A stretch of 64,000 bases of DNA, taken from Thermus albus. Its GTDB lineage: Bacteria; Deinococcota; Deinococci; Deinococcales; Thermaceae. The notes under the pieces are model-generated. The model saw only the letters and a list, made by a program, of their open reading frames with translations, was not told where the DNA came from and ran no database searches. Position numbers and translations under genes: made by a program. Below, one piece after another: positions 1 to 8,438 of this stretch (position 1 is the first letter of the stretch; every line of letters starts with the position of its first letter). The stretch covers positions 186,001 to 250,000 of the forward strand of contig NZ_JAKTNR010000004.1 of the NCBI RefSeq assembly GCF_022760855.1, given 5' to 3'.

Positions 1-393
1 GGACAGCTGGAGGTGGTGGAGATCCTGGCGGAGAGGGCCAGGAACGAATTCCGGAGGGTTCGGGGGGCTGAGGTCTTGGCCCAGGCCAAGGGCTTCCTCC
101 CCGACGGGCACCTCCGGGTATACCTGGAGGTGGAGGGCCTCCCCCGGCCCGAGCTCCGGGAGGCCTACACCCTGGGGGCCTTGGTGGGGGGTAAGCCCGT
201 GAGGGCCTACCGGGTCACCTACCTGGACGACTGGAGGGAGGAGAAGGGGGGGTACACGGGGACCCTGGTCTTCTACCTGGACCTCTCGGGAAAGGGGGTG
301 GACCCTCAAGGAGAGCTCACCGTCATCTTTATGACCGAAGCCCCGGAGGACTGCCTGTATGCCTTCACGGTACCTTTGGGCCGTTTTCGTTAG
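1..393 (+). CDS. C-terminal part of an unidentified protein (runs off the window)
   Basis: The reading frame is open from base 1 and stops at 391-393, so the true start lies upstream. About 130 residues are visible. They alternate charged and hydrophobic residues and include the stretch EAYTLGALVGGKPVRAYRV, which suggests a beta-rich fold. I do not recognise a family or a catalytic motif. The next gene starts inside its last 35 bases, so the two are probably co-transcribed, and both may be envelope proteins. An internal ATG/GTG start within the window cannot be excluded. Confidence 0.6.
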   Translation, partial: GQLEVVEILAERARNEFRRVRGAEVLAQAKGFLPDGHLRVYLEVEGLPRPELREAYTLGALVGGKPVRAYRVTYLDDWREEKGGYTGTLVFYLDLSGKGVDPQGELTVIFMTEAPEDCLYAFTVPLGRFR

Positions 394-1234
394 CCTCCTC
401 CTGGGGGGGATGGGGGTGGGCCAGGACGTTACCAGCCCCATAGCGGACACCTATCTCCTCCCCCTGGGGAGGCCTGCTTCCCCGGGTCTAAAGGGCTGTG
501 CCTGGCACCTGGGGGTTTCCCTGGCCAACCAGCTCAGCTACGCCCACGGGCCTTGGGGGGAGATGGGGTTTGACCTGGAGGAGATCCGGGTCACCCCTGG
601 GCTCAGCTGGAACCAAGGCCCCTGGTCGCTGGGCTTTTACTGGCCCTTTAGCCTCTACTACGGGGGCGTGTTGGACTATCTTCTGGACCCCTTGCACCAG
701 GCCTTGGGCCTACCCAAGAACGAGGTCCAAGGGCAGGTTCTTCTGTTTGCCCGAAGGGGAGATACAGAGAGGCGGTGGGAGGGCCCTGTCTTTGGTCCCC
801 GGGACGCTCACATCCGCATGGACCTAAGCTTGGGGGGAGGGGGCCTTTATGCGGCCTTAGCTCTCCCCCTAGGGGGGGTGGCCCAGTTCATGGGGTCTGG
901 AGGCTATCGGGTTCTCACAGGGGTGGCTTGGGGGTGGTCAGGCGGTGAGGCTCGGTTGGGAGCAGTGTGGCCACTGGGACCGCAGCCGGGCCTGGAGCCT
1001 TTTCCCTACGGCCCCGCCTGGATGGGTTTGGTTCGCCTTCGGCCTTGGGAGGGTCCCCTGGGCCTAGAGGTGCTGGGTTTTCTGGGGCCCTTGCGGGACG
1101 CGGGCCCTTATTCCCTGGGGGTGGCCCTGAGGGTATCCTACGGCAACTGGGCCTTTGCCGAGGACGGCACGCGGGGTATGCCCGATGTGGTGTTGTCCTG
1201 GAGGCATGGTGGGGGCTGCCCCCATTTTCCCTAG
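359..1234 (+). CDS. Exported beta-rich (possible outer-membrane barrel) protein
   Basis: This is a 291-residue protein. Its N-terminus (MPSRYLWAVFVSLLLGG, then VGQDV) reads as a signal peptide with cleavage near residue 22. The rest is rich in Gly, Trp and aromatic residues in short alternating strands (for example WSLGFYWPFSLYYGG), which is typical of small outer-membrane barrels of diderm bacteria. It has no catalytic motif I can name. The start overlaps the upstream gene by 35 bases. Its TAG stop is shared, inside the palindrome CTAG, with the stop of the convergent SLH gene. The barrel assignment is inference from composition; a periplasmic protein is the alternative. Confidence 0.6.
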   Translation: MPSRYLWAVFVSLLLGGMGVGQDVTSPIADTYLLPLGRPASPGLKGCAWHLGVSLANQLSYAHGPWGEMGFDLEEIRVTPGLSWNQGPWSLGFYWPFSLYYGGVLDYLLDPLHQALGLPKNEVQGQVLLFARRGDTERRWEGPVFGPRDAHIRMDLSLGGGGLYAALALPLGGVAQFMGSGGYRVLTGVAWGWSGGEARLGAVWPLGPQPGLEPFPYGPAWMGLVRLRPWEGPLGLEVLGFLGPLRDAGPYSLGVALRVSYGNWAFAEDGTRGMPDVVLSWRHGGGCPHFP

Positions 1235-2556
1235 TATCGGAGGGCCATACCTACGCCAAGAGTGGAGCGCTGGCTCATCTGGCCGTCAAAGAGGTAGCGT
1301 TGGTGGCCCTCCAGGAAAACACCCAGGTTGGGCACCAGCCGCACCCCGGCCCCAATGAGGAGCTGGCCAAAGGGCACCCCATCCAGGTAAAGACCCCCGC
1401 CCACCCCGAAGTAGCCGTCCAGGTCCCCAAAGGAGGTGCGGAAGGTGAGGTCCAGGCTGGCGAGGCCTTGGCTGGGGTTGGCGAAAGGGGCCTCGTAGGC
1501 CAGGCGAAGGCCCAGGGGACCCAGGAGGGCATCGTGGCCCAGGAGGAGGCGGCCGTACCACTCCCCGGTGACGTCGCCCCGGTAGGCGGCCAGGCCAAGG
1601 AAGAGGGGAAGGCGGAAGGGGGTAAGGGTGCGCTTAAGGGAGGCTACCTCCTCCTCCAAGGCCTTTAGCCGGTCCTCGGCTTGGGATTGGCGCTCCTCCA
1701 GACTCTTTAGCCGTTCCTCCAAGGCTCTTTGGCGGTTCCCTTGCTCCTTAAGCCCTTCCTCCACGGCCTTTAGGCGCGGTTCTAGGCTTTGCAGGCGGGC
1801 CTGGGCCTCCTCCGCCAGCTTCCGGGCCTGTGGGAGATCCTTTAGGCCCTCTGCCAGGCCTTTAAGGGCCTCCTCTTGAGCGGCGCGGGCACCCTCTAGT
1901 TTGGACAGTCGGTCTTCCAAAGCCTTCTGGGCTGACCTCAGCGCCTCTTGCTCCTGTCTGAGGGATTCCAGGTCCTTAGGCTCGGCCCGGGGCTTTTCTT
2001 CCAGGGCCTTAAGGCGGTTCTCCAGCTCCTTAAGGCCTTCCTGGGCTTTCCTGAGCTCCTCCTCCAAGGCCCGGGCTTCCAGAGCCTTCTGGGCGACCTC
2101 CAAGCCCTTTTGGGCCTCCTCAAGGGCCTTGAGGCGCTCTTCCACCCCCTTCAAGGCCTCCACCAGGGGGCGGGTGTCCGCCTGGGGCCGGCCCTCTAGA
2201 TCCTTAAGCCGCTCCTTAAGGGCCTGCTGTTCTTCCTTCAGGGCAGAGACCAACCCCTCCTGGTCCTTCAGTTCCTTCTGAAGGTCCTTCACTGCTGAAA
2301 GGAGTTTCTCCACCTCCTCGGGGGACAGGCGGTCCAAGCCGTAAGCGGCCAAGAGGCGGTAAAGGGCCAAGGCGGCCTCCTGCCGGGTGAGGGGCTCGCG
2401 CCAACGGAAGGTGCCGTCGGGGTAGCCGATGAAAACCCCCTTGGCTACCAGAAGCTCCACCGCCTCCCGCGCCCAAGGTGAGGCCGGAGGGTCCTGGACT
2501 CCTTGGGATAGGGCTACGCCTGCGGATACAACAAGGAATACGAGAAAGCGGTACAT
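1231..2556 (-). CDS. SLH-domain, coiled-coil envelope protein (small SlpA-like paralogue)
   Basis: This 441-residue protein has three visible parts. A signal peptide covers about residues 1-17. One SLH domain covers about 22-72 (SPWAREAVELLVAKGVFIGYPDGTFRWREPLTRQEAALALYRLL, interrupted here by no gap in the motif order). A long Lys/Glu/Leu heptad-rich coiled coil runs from about 80 to 310. The C-terminal ~130 residues look like amphipathic beta strands. The order is the same as in SlpA at 18319, at half the length. In the family, the SLH domain binds pyruvylated secondary cell-wall polymer, so this protein likely tethers the outer membrane to the wall. A TATACT box lies six bases before the ATG, so the mRNA is probably leaderless. 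Confidence 0.85.
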   Translation of the reverse strand: MYRFLVFLVVSAGVALSQGVQDPPASPWAREAVELLVAKGVFIGYPDGTFRWREPLTRQEAALALYRLLAAYGLDRLSPEEVEKLLSAVKDLQKELKDQEGLVSALKEEQQALKERLKDLEGRPQADTRPLVEALKGVEERLKALEEAQKGLEVAQKALEARALEEELRKAQEGLKELENRLKALEEKPRAEPKDLESLRQEQEALRSAQKALEDRLSKLEGARAAQEEALKGLAEGLKDLPQARKLAEEAQARLQSLEPRLKAVEEGLKEQGNRQRALEERLKSLEERQSQAEDRLKALEEEVASLKRTLTPFRLPLFLGLAAYRGDVTGEWYGRLLLGHDALLGPLGLRLAYEAPFANPSQGLASLDLTFRTSFGDLDGYFGVGGGLYLDGVPFGQLLIGAGVRLVPNLGVFLEGHQRYLFDGQMSQRSTLGVGMALRY

Positions 2557-2568
2557 GTTTGTAGTATA
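2557..2568 (-). promoter_or_regulatory. -10 box of a leaderless promoter for the SLH protein
   Basis: Reading the minus strand, TATACT (2568-2563) is followed by six bases and then the ATG at 2556. This spacing puts the transcription start at or next to the start codon. No Shine-Dalgarno is present. Confidence 0.6.
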
Positions 2569-2583
2569 ACCCCATCCAGGTTG

Positions 2584-3363
2584 CTATTCCAGCTCCATCC
2601 CCATGATGTGGTACCCCGCATCCACGTAGACCACCTCCCCGGTGATGCCGCTGGCGAGGGGGGAGAGGAGGAATAGCCCCAGGTTTCCCACCTCCTCCTG
2701 GGTGATGTTGCGCCCTAGGGGGGCCACCTGGGCCACCCGGTCGTACATCCTCATGAAGCCCGGAATGCTCCTTGCGGCCACGGTGCGCACGGGCCCGGCG
2801 GAGATGGCGTTCACCCGCACCCCCTTGGGGCCGAGCTCGTAGGCCAGGTAGCGGACGCTGGCCTCCAGGGCCGCCTTGGCGATGGCCATCACGTTGTACC
2901 TGGGCACCACCTTCTCGCTGGCGTAGTAGGTGAGGGTGACCAGGCCACCACCTTCCCGGAGGAGGGGTTCGGCCCGCTGGGCCACGGCCACCAGGGAGTA
3001 GGCGGAGACCTCGAGGGCCAAGAGCCAGTCCTGGCGCGTGGTATCTATGTACCGCCCCTCCATGGCCTCCCTGGGGGCGAAGGCGATGGCGTGGACCAGG
3101 TAGTCCAGCCCGCCCCAGGCCTCCTTGAGCCCAGCGAAAAGCCGGTCCAGCTCCTCGTCCTGGGTGACGTCCGCCTGGAAGGTGAGGGCCCCCAAGGGGG
3201 CGGCAAGCCGCTCCACCTCTTCCTTAAGCCTTTCCCCTTGGTAGCTGAAGGCCAGATGGGCTCCCGCCTGATGGAGTTTTTCCGCGATGGCGTAGCCCAG
3301 GCTGCGGGCATTGGTGACCCCCATGACCAGGGCCTTTTTGCCGGAAAGGTCCACAGTGAGCAT
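2584..3363 (-). CDS. fabI: Enoyl-[acyl-carrier-protein] reductase (NADH), FabI
   Basis: FabI reduces the trans-2-enoyl-ACP double bond in the last step of each fatty-acid elongation cycle, in the cytoplasm. The 259 residues match the FabI type of SDR fold. The divergent nucleotide-binding loop GVTNARSLGYAI is at about 15-26. The catalytic Tyr156 and Lys163 have the FabI Y-x6-K spacing, and SAGPVRT lies before the substrate loop. A longer frame extends to 3453 but adds a Pro/Arg-rich stretch. I chose the ATG at 3363 because a perfect TATAAT lies six bases before it, giving a leaderless start. The gene stands alone, 196 bases downstream of the glutaredoxin-like gene. Confidence 0.95.
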   Translation of the reverse strand: MLTVDLSGKKALVMGVTNARSLGYAIAEKLHQAGAHLAFSYQGERLKEEVERLAAPLGALTFQADVTQDEELDRLFAGLKEAWGGLDYLVHAIAFAPREAMEGRYIDTTRQDWLLALEVSAYSLVAVAQRAEPLLREGGGLVTLTYYASEKVVPRYNVMAIAKAALEASVRYLAYELGPKGVRVNAISAGPVRTVAARSIPGFMRMYDRVAQVAPLGRNITQEEVGNLGLFLLSPLASGITGEVVYVDAGYHIMGMELE

Positions 3364-3375
3364 GGGGGGATTATA
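3364..3375 (-). promoter_or_regulatory. Consensus -10 box of a leaderless fabI promoter
   Basis: On the minus strand TATAAT (3375-3370) is followed by six C residues and then the fabI ATG. No convincing -35 hexamer is seen 16-18 bases upstream. The -10 box decides the start codon choice for fabI. Confidence 0.65.
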
Positions 3376-3559
3376 CCCAAGGGGACAAGGCCAGGGGACT
3401 AGGCCCACGAAGGGAGCCCTTGCCCTTCCGCCTTTTCTAAGAGCGCAAACCAAGCCTCTTTCAGGGAGGACACCCCCACCCCCCGGACTTTACGCCCCAT
3501 AAGCGGGTATAGGGGAAAGAGGCTTCCCTTTCCTTCCCTCTCTTAAAGGGATAACCCCA

Positions 3560-3826
3560 TCAGTTGGAGGGCGAGGCAGGCTCGGCCTGGTACCTGGCCC
3601 ACCAGGCGTTCAGGGAGGCCGGGGATACCCCGCGGATGGCCTCCACCCTTCCATTCCACTCCAGGACCACCCCCGCGGTAGGGCTTCCCACCAGTTGGGC
3701 GATCTTCCGCGCGGCCTCCGGGTCCTGGCGGGCGTTGACAAACTCAAAGGGGACGCCTTTTTGGGCCAAGAACATCTTCACAATCTCGCAAGGACCGCAA
3801 CCGGAAATCCCGTAAAGGCGCACCAT
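3560..3826 (-). CDS. Glutaredoxin-like / thioredoxin-fold small protein
   Basis: This 88-residue protein begins MVRLYGISGCGPCEIVK, with a redox-type CGPC motif at Cys10-Cys13. Further on it has the ..SPTAGVVLEWNGR.. strand and a cis-Pro-like position expected of a short thioredoxin fold. It probably catalyses dithiol/disulfide exchange or delivers electrons in the cytoplasm; no partner is encoded next to it. The frame extends to a TTG at 3844, but the ATG at 3826 starts directly at the first beta strand and has AAGGG close upstream. It is divergent from the ZapE-like ATPase. Confidence 0.75.
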   Translation of the reverse strand: MVRLYGISGCGPCEIVKMFLAQKGVPFEFVNARQDPEAARKIAQLVGSPTAGVVLEWNGRVEAIRGVSPASLNAWWARYQAEPASPSN

Positions 3827-3938
3827 ACCCTTCCATGGTACCAAGGTTCTCCCCGGAGGGTGTCCTAGGTGGGCCGCGGCGGGTGGAAAAGGTTTTGGAA
3901 GACACCTCCCCAGCAGCTAGAGGGGTGCTCCGATCTCC

Positions 3939-3944
3939 TACAAT
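3939..3944 (+). promoter_or_regulatory. -10 box of a leaderless promoter for the ZapE-like gene
   Basis: TACAAT ends seven bases before the ATG at 3952. It overlaps the alternative ATG at 3943, which could therefore not be in a transcript started here. Confidence 0.55.
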
Positions 3945-3951
3945 GGGCCTC

Positions 3952-4923
3952 ATGCGCTTGGTGGACCGTTATCCCCAGGTGGAGTTGGAGAGGCTTCTGG
4001 AAAGCTTTCTGCCCCCGCCTCGTTTTCGCTCCGCCACCTTTCTTTCATACTGTCCCGATCCCCGCTACCCTTCCCAGACCTTGGCCAAGGAGCGCCTGCG
4101 ACGATGGGTTAAGGACCGGCCCCAGGGTTTCTTTCGGCCCAAGCTTCCCGGGCCGCAAGGGCTATACCTGGACGGGGGCTTCGGCGTGGGGAAGACCCAC
4201 CTCCTGGTGGCTGCCTACTGGGAGGCCCCTCCTCCTAAGGCCTTCCTCACCTTTGAGGAGCTCACCTACACCCTGGGGCTATTGGGGCTACGGGAAGGGG
4301 CCAAGCGGTTTGCCGCCATGCGCTACCTTTTCCTGGACGAGTTTGAGTTGGATGACCCCGGCAACGCCCAGATGATCACCCACTTCCTGGCCCTTACCAT
4401 GGACAAGGGCCTAAGGGTGGCCACCACCTCCAATACCCCGCCCGGCGCCTTAGGGGAGGGGCGCTTCAACGCCCACCAGTTCCGGCACCAGATCCAAGGC
4501 CTGGCCCGGCGCTTCGCCGTGGAACGCATAGGGGGGGAGGACTTCCGCCACCGCCATCCGGAGCGGTTGCCCGCCCTCCTTTCCGAAGCCGAGCTCCTGG
4601 CCCTCTACCGGGAAGACCCTCGCCGCAAGACCCTGGACGACTTTCCCAGCCTTCTCGCCCACCTCTCTACCCTCCATCCCATCCGCTACCGCTATCTCCT
4701 GGAGGGGGTGGAGGTCATCTACCTCAGGGGCCTCGAGGCCATCCCCGACCAGAACGACGCCCTACGCTTCGTGCACTTCGTGGACCAGGTGTACAACCTT
4801 AAGGTGGCCTTGCGGGCCTCCGGTGCTCCTCTACAGGAGCTTTTCCCCGAAGTTTACCGCTACGGGGCCTTCGCCAAAAAGTACGGCCGGGCCCTTTCCC
4901 GGTTGGCGGAGCTTTTGGGGTAG
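3952..4923 (+). CDS. zapE: AFG1/ZapE-like AAA+ ATPase
   Basis: This 323-residue P-loop ATPase has Walker A GGFGVGKTH (Lys81) and Walker B YLFLDEFELDD (Asp129-Glu130). A sensor-type stretch ATTSNTPPG follows, then FRHQIQGLARRF with arginines where AFG1 proteins carry the arginine finger. In Proteobacteria, ZapE binds FtsZ; the role in Thermus is not established. The frame is open further upstream, with an ATG at 3943 and a longer start at 3835. A TACAAT box at 3939-3944 ends seven bases before the ATG at 3952 and overlaps the 3943 ATG, so 3952 is the likely leaderless start. An 84-residue acidic protein follows 9 bases later. Confidence 0.85.
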   Translation: MRLVDRYPQVELERLLESFLPPPRFRSATFLSYCPDPRYPSQTLAKERLRRWVKDRPQGFFRPKLPGPQGLYLDGGFGVGKTHLLVAAYWEAPPPKAFLTFEELTYTLGLLGLREGAKRFAAMRYLFLDEFELDDPGNAQMITHFLALTMDKGLRVATTSNTPPGALGEGRFNAHQFRHQIQGLARRFAVERIGGEDFRHRHPERLPALLSEAELLALYREDPRRKTLDDFPSLLAHLSTLHPIRYRYLLEGVEVIYLRGLEAIPDQNDALRFVHFVDQVYNLKVALRASGAPLQELFPEVYRYGAFAKKYGRALSRLAELLG

Positions 4924-4932
4924 CATGGGGGC

Positions 4933-5187
4933 ATGGACCTGGCAGAAAGGCTTTCTGAGATGGCCCAGGCCCTATCCCAGGCCAGCGCCGCGGTGGGGAT
5001 CCTCGAGGCCATAGAGGAGGTGTTGGACGATTACCAGGATGGGGAGCTTTCCCTGGAGGAGGCCATGGAGGAGATCCAGGGCCTGGTGGAGGAGTTCCAG
5101 GCGGTCCGGGCCCTTTCCGAGATGACCCCGGAGGAGCTCATGGCCCTGGCGGAGGAAGAGGAGGAAGAAGGGGGCTTGAGGTCTTAA
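4933..5187 (+). CDS. Small acidic helical protein of unknown function
   Basis: The 84 residues begin [20 protein letters not shown] and end in a run of Glu ([13 protein letters not shown]). The composition predicts mostly amphipathic helix with strong negative charge. I recognise no family. It lies 9 bases after the ZapE-like gene, and its TAA overlaps the ATG of deoB by one base, so it is translated in the same operon. Codon use is the same as in its neighbours, and this supports a real gene. A small adaptor or regulatory role is only a guess. Confidence 0.75.
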   Translation: MDLAERLSEMAQALSQASAAVGILEAIEEVLDDYQDGELSLEEAMEEIQGLVEEFQAVRALSEMTPEELMALAEEEEEEGGLRS

Positions 5188-6329
5188 TGAAGGTGACGGC
5201 CATCGTCCTGGACTCGGTGGGCCTGGGCTATCTGCCGGACGCCCCCCTTTTTGGGGACGAGGGGGCGGATACCCTGGACCACACGGTGCTGAAAACCGGG
5301 GTGGAGCTTCCCCACCTGGCCGCCTTGGGCCTGGGATGGGTACCGGGGGTCCACACCCTGCCCCGGCCTGAGCCCCAAGGGGCCTTTGGCCGCATGCGGG
5401 AGGTGAACCCCGGCAAGGACACCACCACCGGGCACTGGGAGTTCGTGGGGGTGTACCTGGAAAAGCCTTTCCGCACCTATCCCGAGGGTTTTCCCGAGGA
5501 GCTCCTTAGGGCCTGGGCCAAGGGGATCGGGGTGGGGGGGTGGCTTCTGAACCGCCCGTACTCCGGCACCGAGGCCATCCGGGACTACGGCGAGGCCCAC
5601 CTAAGGACCGGCTTTCCCATCGTCTACACCTCGGCGGATAGCGTCTTCCAGGTGGCGGCCCACCTGGAGGTGGTGCCCCTGGAGGAGCTTTACCGCTGGT
5701 GCCAGGTGGCCCGGGAGATGCTAAAGGGGGAGCACCAGGTGGCCCGGGTCATCGCCCGGCCTTTTGCCGGGGAGCCGGGGAACTTCTATCGGCGGGAGGA
5801 TTTGCGGAAGGACTTTGCCCTGGAGCCACCCCGGAATGTCCTGGACCTTCTTAAGGAGGGGGGCCTCGAGGTGGTGGGGGTGGGGAAGATCCCCGATATC
5901 TACGCCCATCGGGGCTTCACCCGGGAGGTGAAAACCCGGGATAACGCCGACGGTCTGGAGAAGACCCTAAGCCTGATGGAGGAGCCCTTTTCCGGCCTGG
6001 TCTTCACCAACCTGGTGGACTTTGATGCCAAGTACGGGCACCGGAGGAACCCGGAAGGGTACGCCCGGGCCCTAAAGGAGGTGGACGATTTCCTTCCCCG
6101 CCTCCTGGAAGCCCTAGGCCCCGAGGACCACCTCTTTTTGGTTTCCGACCACGGCAACGACCCTACCTTCTTCGGCACCGACCACACCCGGGAGTATGGG
6201 ATGCTCCTCTGGGTGGGTCCCGGGGTGAAGGGAGAGCTGGGTACCCGGGAGAGCTTCGCGGATCTGGGGGCCACCTGGGCTGCGCTTTTTGGCCTTACCT
6301 GGGAGGGCCCGGGAAAGAGTTTGGTATAG
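5187..6329 (+). CDS. deoB: Phosphopentomutase DeoB
   Basis: DeoB interconverts (deoxy)ribose 1-phosphate and 5-phosphate in nucleoside salvage, using two Mn ions and a phosphothreonine. The 380 residues match the alkaline-phosphatase-like mutase family. The N-terminal metal site is [20 protein letters not shown]. The nucleophile region is [13 protein letters not shown] at about residue 72-85. The second metal site is near the C-terminus ([21 protein letters not shown]). Length is normal for DeoB. Its start codon overlaps the stop of the small acidic protein, and cdaA starts four bases after its stop, so this is one transcription unit. Confidence 0.95.
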   Translation: MKVTAIVLDSVGLGYLPDAPLFGDEGADTLDHTVLKTGVELPHLAALGLGWVPGVHTLPRPEPQGAFGRMREVNPGKDTTTGHWEFVGVYLEKPFRTYPEGFPEELLRAWAKGIGVGGWLLNRPYSGTEAIRDYGEAHLRTGFPIVYTSADSVFQVAAHLEVVPLEELYRWCQVAREMLKGEHQVARVIARPFAGEPGNFYRREDLRKDFALEPPRNVLDLLKEGGLEVVGVGKIPDIYAHRGFTREVKTRDNADGLEKTLSLMEEPFSGLVFTNLVDFDAKYGHRRNPEGYARALKEVDDFLPRLLEALGPEDHLFLVSDHGNDPTFFGTDHTREYGMLLWVGPGVKGELGTRESFADLGATWAALFGLTWEGPGKSLV

Positions 6330-6332
6330 GCC

Positions 6333-7046
6333 ATGCCCCTCACCTGGCGCGATGCCCTGGATATCCTCCTGGTAGCCATCCTCTTCTATTACCTTTGGCG
6401 CCTTATGGCGGGAACCCGGGCCCTGAACCTGGTGCGGGGGGTCTTGGTTTACCTGGCGGTTTGGTTTCTGGCCAGCCTTCTTGGGCTTTCCACCCTTTCG
6501 TGGCTTTTGGGGAACGCCGCCACCCTGGGGGCCTTCGCCCTCATCGTGGTCTTTCAGCCGGAACTCAGGGGGCTTTTGGAGCGCATCGGTCGGGCCCAGG
6601 GGCCCAGGGCCCCTTCCTTGGCCTTGGAGGAGCTCCTTCTGGGCCTGGCCCGGCTTTCGGAAAGGCGCTACGGGGCCATCCTGGCCCTGGAAAGGCGCAC
6701 CCCCCTGGGGGAGTATGCGGCCACCGGGGAGGTGCTGGAGGCCCGGCTTTCCGCCCGGTTGTTGCAAACGGTGTTTTACCCCGGCACCCCCCTGCACGAC
6801 GGGGGGGCCATCCTGAGGGGGGATCGGCTTTTTGCCGCGGGGTGCGTTTTCCCCCTTTCCGAGGTAAGGATGGGCCTCGGCACCCGGCACCGGGCGGCTT
6901 TGGGGCTTTCCGAGGTCTCGGATGCCCTGGTGATCGTGGTGAGCGAGGAAACGGGGGCTATAAGGCTTGCCGAGGGGGGAAGCCTTTCCCCGCCCATGAG
7001 CCTCGAGGCTCTGAGGGAAAAGCTCAAGGAGGTGCTCCGTGCGTGA
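6333..7046 (+). CDS. cdaA: Membrane diadenylate cyclase CdaA (DacA)
   Basis: CdaA makes cyclic di-AMP from two ATP at the inner face of the membrane. The 237 residues show three N-terminal membrane segments (about 9-27, 35-51 and 58-75), then the DAC domain. The catalytic signatures are visible: DGGA at 156-159 and RHR at 185-187. It is slightly shorter than Firmicute CdaA because the C-terminal tail is short. The following ybbR-like gene overlaps its end by 8 bases, the conserved cdaA-cdaR pairing. glmM, often the third gene, is absent; glmS lies 10 kb away on the other strand. Confidence 0.93.
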   Translation: MPLTWRDALDILLVAILFYYLWRLMAGTRALNLVRGVLVYLAVWFLASLLGLSTLSWLLGNAATLGAFALIVVFQPELRGLLERIGRAQGPRAPSLALEELLLGLARLSERRYGAILALERRTPLGEYAATGEVLEARLSARLLQTVFYPGTPLHDGGAILRGDRLFAAGCVFPLSEVRMGLGTRHRAALGLSEVSDALVIVVSEETGAIRLAEGGSLSPPMSLEALREKLKEVLRA

Positions 7047-7857
7047 CTGGGGAAGCTTCCTCCTCGCCCTTTTGGCGGCCTTCGCCGTCTGGTACTCCCT
7101 AAGGGAGAGGGCTCCGGTGGTGGAGCGGGCGGTAAGCGTGCCCCTGCAGGTGGTGGGCCTGGGAGGGGAGCGCACCGCGGAAGGGGTACCCAAGGAGGTG
7201 CTCTTACGCCTTAGGGGGCCTGCCCCCTTGGTGGAGGGGGCCAGGGTTCCCGTCTCCGCCTACCTGGACCTTTCCGGGGCCGAGGGGGCCTTTACCCGGG
7301 AGGTGCGGGTGGCCGTGCCCCAGGGGGTAGAGGTGTTGGAGATTCGCCCTGCCCGGGTGGAGGGCCGGGTGGAGGCTATCCTTACCCGTACCTTGCCCGT
7401 GGAGGTGCTCTCCCAAGGGGCCTGGGTGGAAACCAAGCCCGCCTTCGTGGAGGCCAAGGGGCCCAAAAGCCGGGTGGAGGAGGCGGTGGTGGCCCTGGGC
7501 CTGGATCTTGGTGGGGATACGGTGGCCCTTACCGCCTTTGGTCCTCAAGGGCCCCTCCTTGGAGTGGGGCTTTCCCCGTCCCAGGTGCAGGTGGTGGCCC
7601 GCTCTGTTCCTCTGTTTCGCAAGGAAGTGCCCTTGGTTCTGAAGCCTCCCGCAGGCCTACGGGTGGTGGACTTTTCCCCGAAAGCCGTGGAGGTAGTAGG
7701 GCCCAAGGAGGCCCTCGAGGACCTGAAGGAGGTGGAAGCCCGTCCCCAAGGGGGCTTCCGGCCCGGGGAGGTTTCCGGGCCCTTGCTCCTCGCCTTGCCG
7801 CCGGGGGTCCAGGTCCTTGGGGAGGTTTTGGGCAGGGTGCGGCTTGCGCTAGAATAG
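7039..7857 (+). CDS. cdaR: YbbR-domain protein, CdaR-like regulator of CdaA
   Basis: This 272-residue protein has one N-terminal membrane helix (SFLLALLAAFAVWYSL, about 5-20). The rest is extracytoplasmic beta repeats with the YbbR pattern, e.g. VPKEVLLRLRGPAPLVEGA and LPVEVLSQGAWVETKPAFVE, in three to four copies of about 75 residues. In Firmicutes, CdaR binds CdaA and modulates c-di-AMP synthesis. The GTG start overlaps cdaA by 8 bases, which supports coupled translation and a complex. An internal promoter for def lies at its 3' end. Confidence 0.88.
   Translation: MRDWGSFLLALLAAFAVWYSLRERAPVVERAVSVPLQVVGLGGERTAEGVPKEVLLRLRGPAPLVEGARVPVSAYLDLSGAEGAFTREVRVAVPQGVEVLEIRPARVEGRVEAILTRTLPVEVLSQGAWVETKPAFVEAKGPKSRVEEAVVALGLDLGGDTVALTAFGPQGPLLGVGLSPSQVQVVARSVPLFRKEVPLVLKPPAGLRVVDFSPKAVEVVGPKEALEDLKEVEARPQGGFRPGEVSGPLLLALPPGVQVLGEVLGRVRLALE
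7828..7855 (+). promoter_or_regulatory. Internal promoter for def-fmt
   Basis: TTGGGC (7828-7833) and TAGAAT (7850-7855) are separated by 16 bases, and the -10 box ends seven bases before the def ATG at 7863. A leaderless def-fmt message could start here inside the end of cdaR, in addition to read-through from deoB. Confidence 0.5.
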
Positions 7858-7862
7858 GTAGG

Positions 7863-8438
7863 ATGATCTACCCCATCCGCCTATACGGGGACCCGGTGCT
7901 CCGCAAGCGGGCGCAGCCCGTCCAAGAGTTTGGCGGCCTCAAGAGGCTTGCTCAGGACATGTTGGAAACCATGTTTGAGGCCCGGGGCGTGGGCCTGGCG
8001 GCGCCCCAGATCGGGCTTTCGCAGAGGTTTTTTGTAGCGGTGGAATACGCCGACGAGCCGGAAGGGGAGGAAAGGCCCTTGCGGGATCTGGTGCGCCGGG
8101 TTTTCGTGGTGGCGAACCCGGTGATCCTCCACCGGGAAGGAGAGGTGGAGGGCTTGGAAGGGTGCCTCTCCCTCCCTGGCCTCTACTCTGAGGAGGTGCC
8201 CCGGGCGGAGCGGATCCGGGTGGCCTACCAGGACGAGGAGGGACAAGGGCGCACCCTGGAGCTGGAAGGATACATGGCCCGGGTCTTCCAGCACGAGATA
8301 GACCACCTGGATGGGGTGCTTTTTTTTGAAAGGCTTCCCAAGCCTAAACGGGAAGCCTTTTTGGAAGAGAACCGCATGGAGCTGGCCCGGCTGCAGAAGG
8401 AAGCCAGAGCCCTCCTAAAGGAGCTTTCCCAGGGATGA
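7863..8438 (+). CDS. def: Peptide deformylase
   Basis: Def removes the formyl group from the N-terminal methionine of new proteins, using a metal ion. The 191 residues carry all three signature motifs: GVGLAAPQIG at 42-51, EGCLSLPG with metal ligand Cys101, and HEIDH with His144, Glu145 and His148. An insertion (EYADEPEGEERPLRDLVRR, about 61-79) precedes motif 2. It overlaps fmt by four bases (ATGA), the classical def-fmt pair that acts at the two ends of the formyl-methionine cycle. The start is supported by an in-place -10 box and a GGTAGG just upstream. Confidence 0.96.
   Translation: MIYPIRLYGDPVLRKRAQPVQEFGGLKRLAQDMLETMFEARGVGLAAPQIGLSQRFFVAVEYADEPEGEERPLRDLVRRVFVVANPVILHREGEVEGLEGCLSLPGLYSEEVPRAERIRVAYQDEEGQGRTLELEGYMARVFQHEIDHLDGVLFFERLPKPKREAFLEENRMELARLQKEARALLKELSQG

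Noticed and set aside
967-1668. 233-residue plus-strand open frame spanning a convergent gene junction
   Set aside because: It crosses the shared CTAG stop of two better genes and is Gly/Pro-rich without motifs.
6114-7193. 359-residue minus-strand open frame opposite deoB and cdaA
   Set aside because: It is a Pro/Gly/Gln-rich shadow of well-supported genes; high GC keeps antisense frames open.
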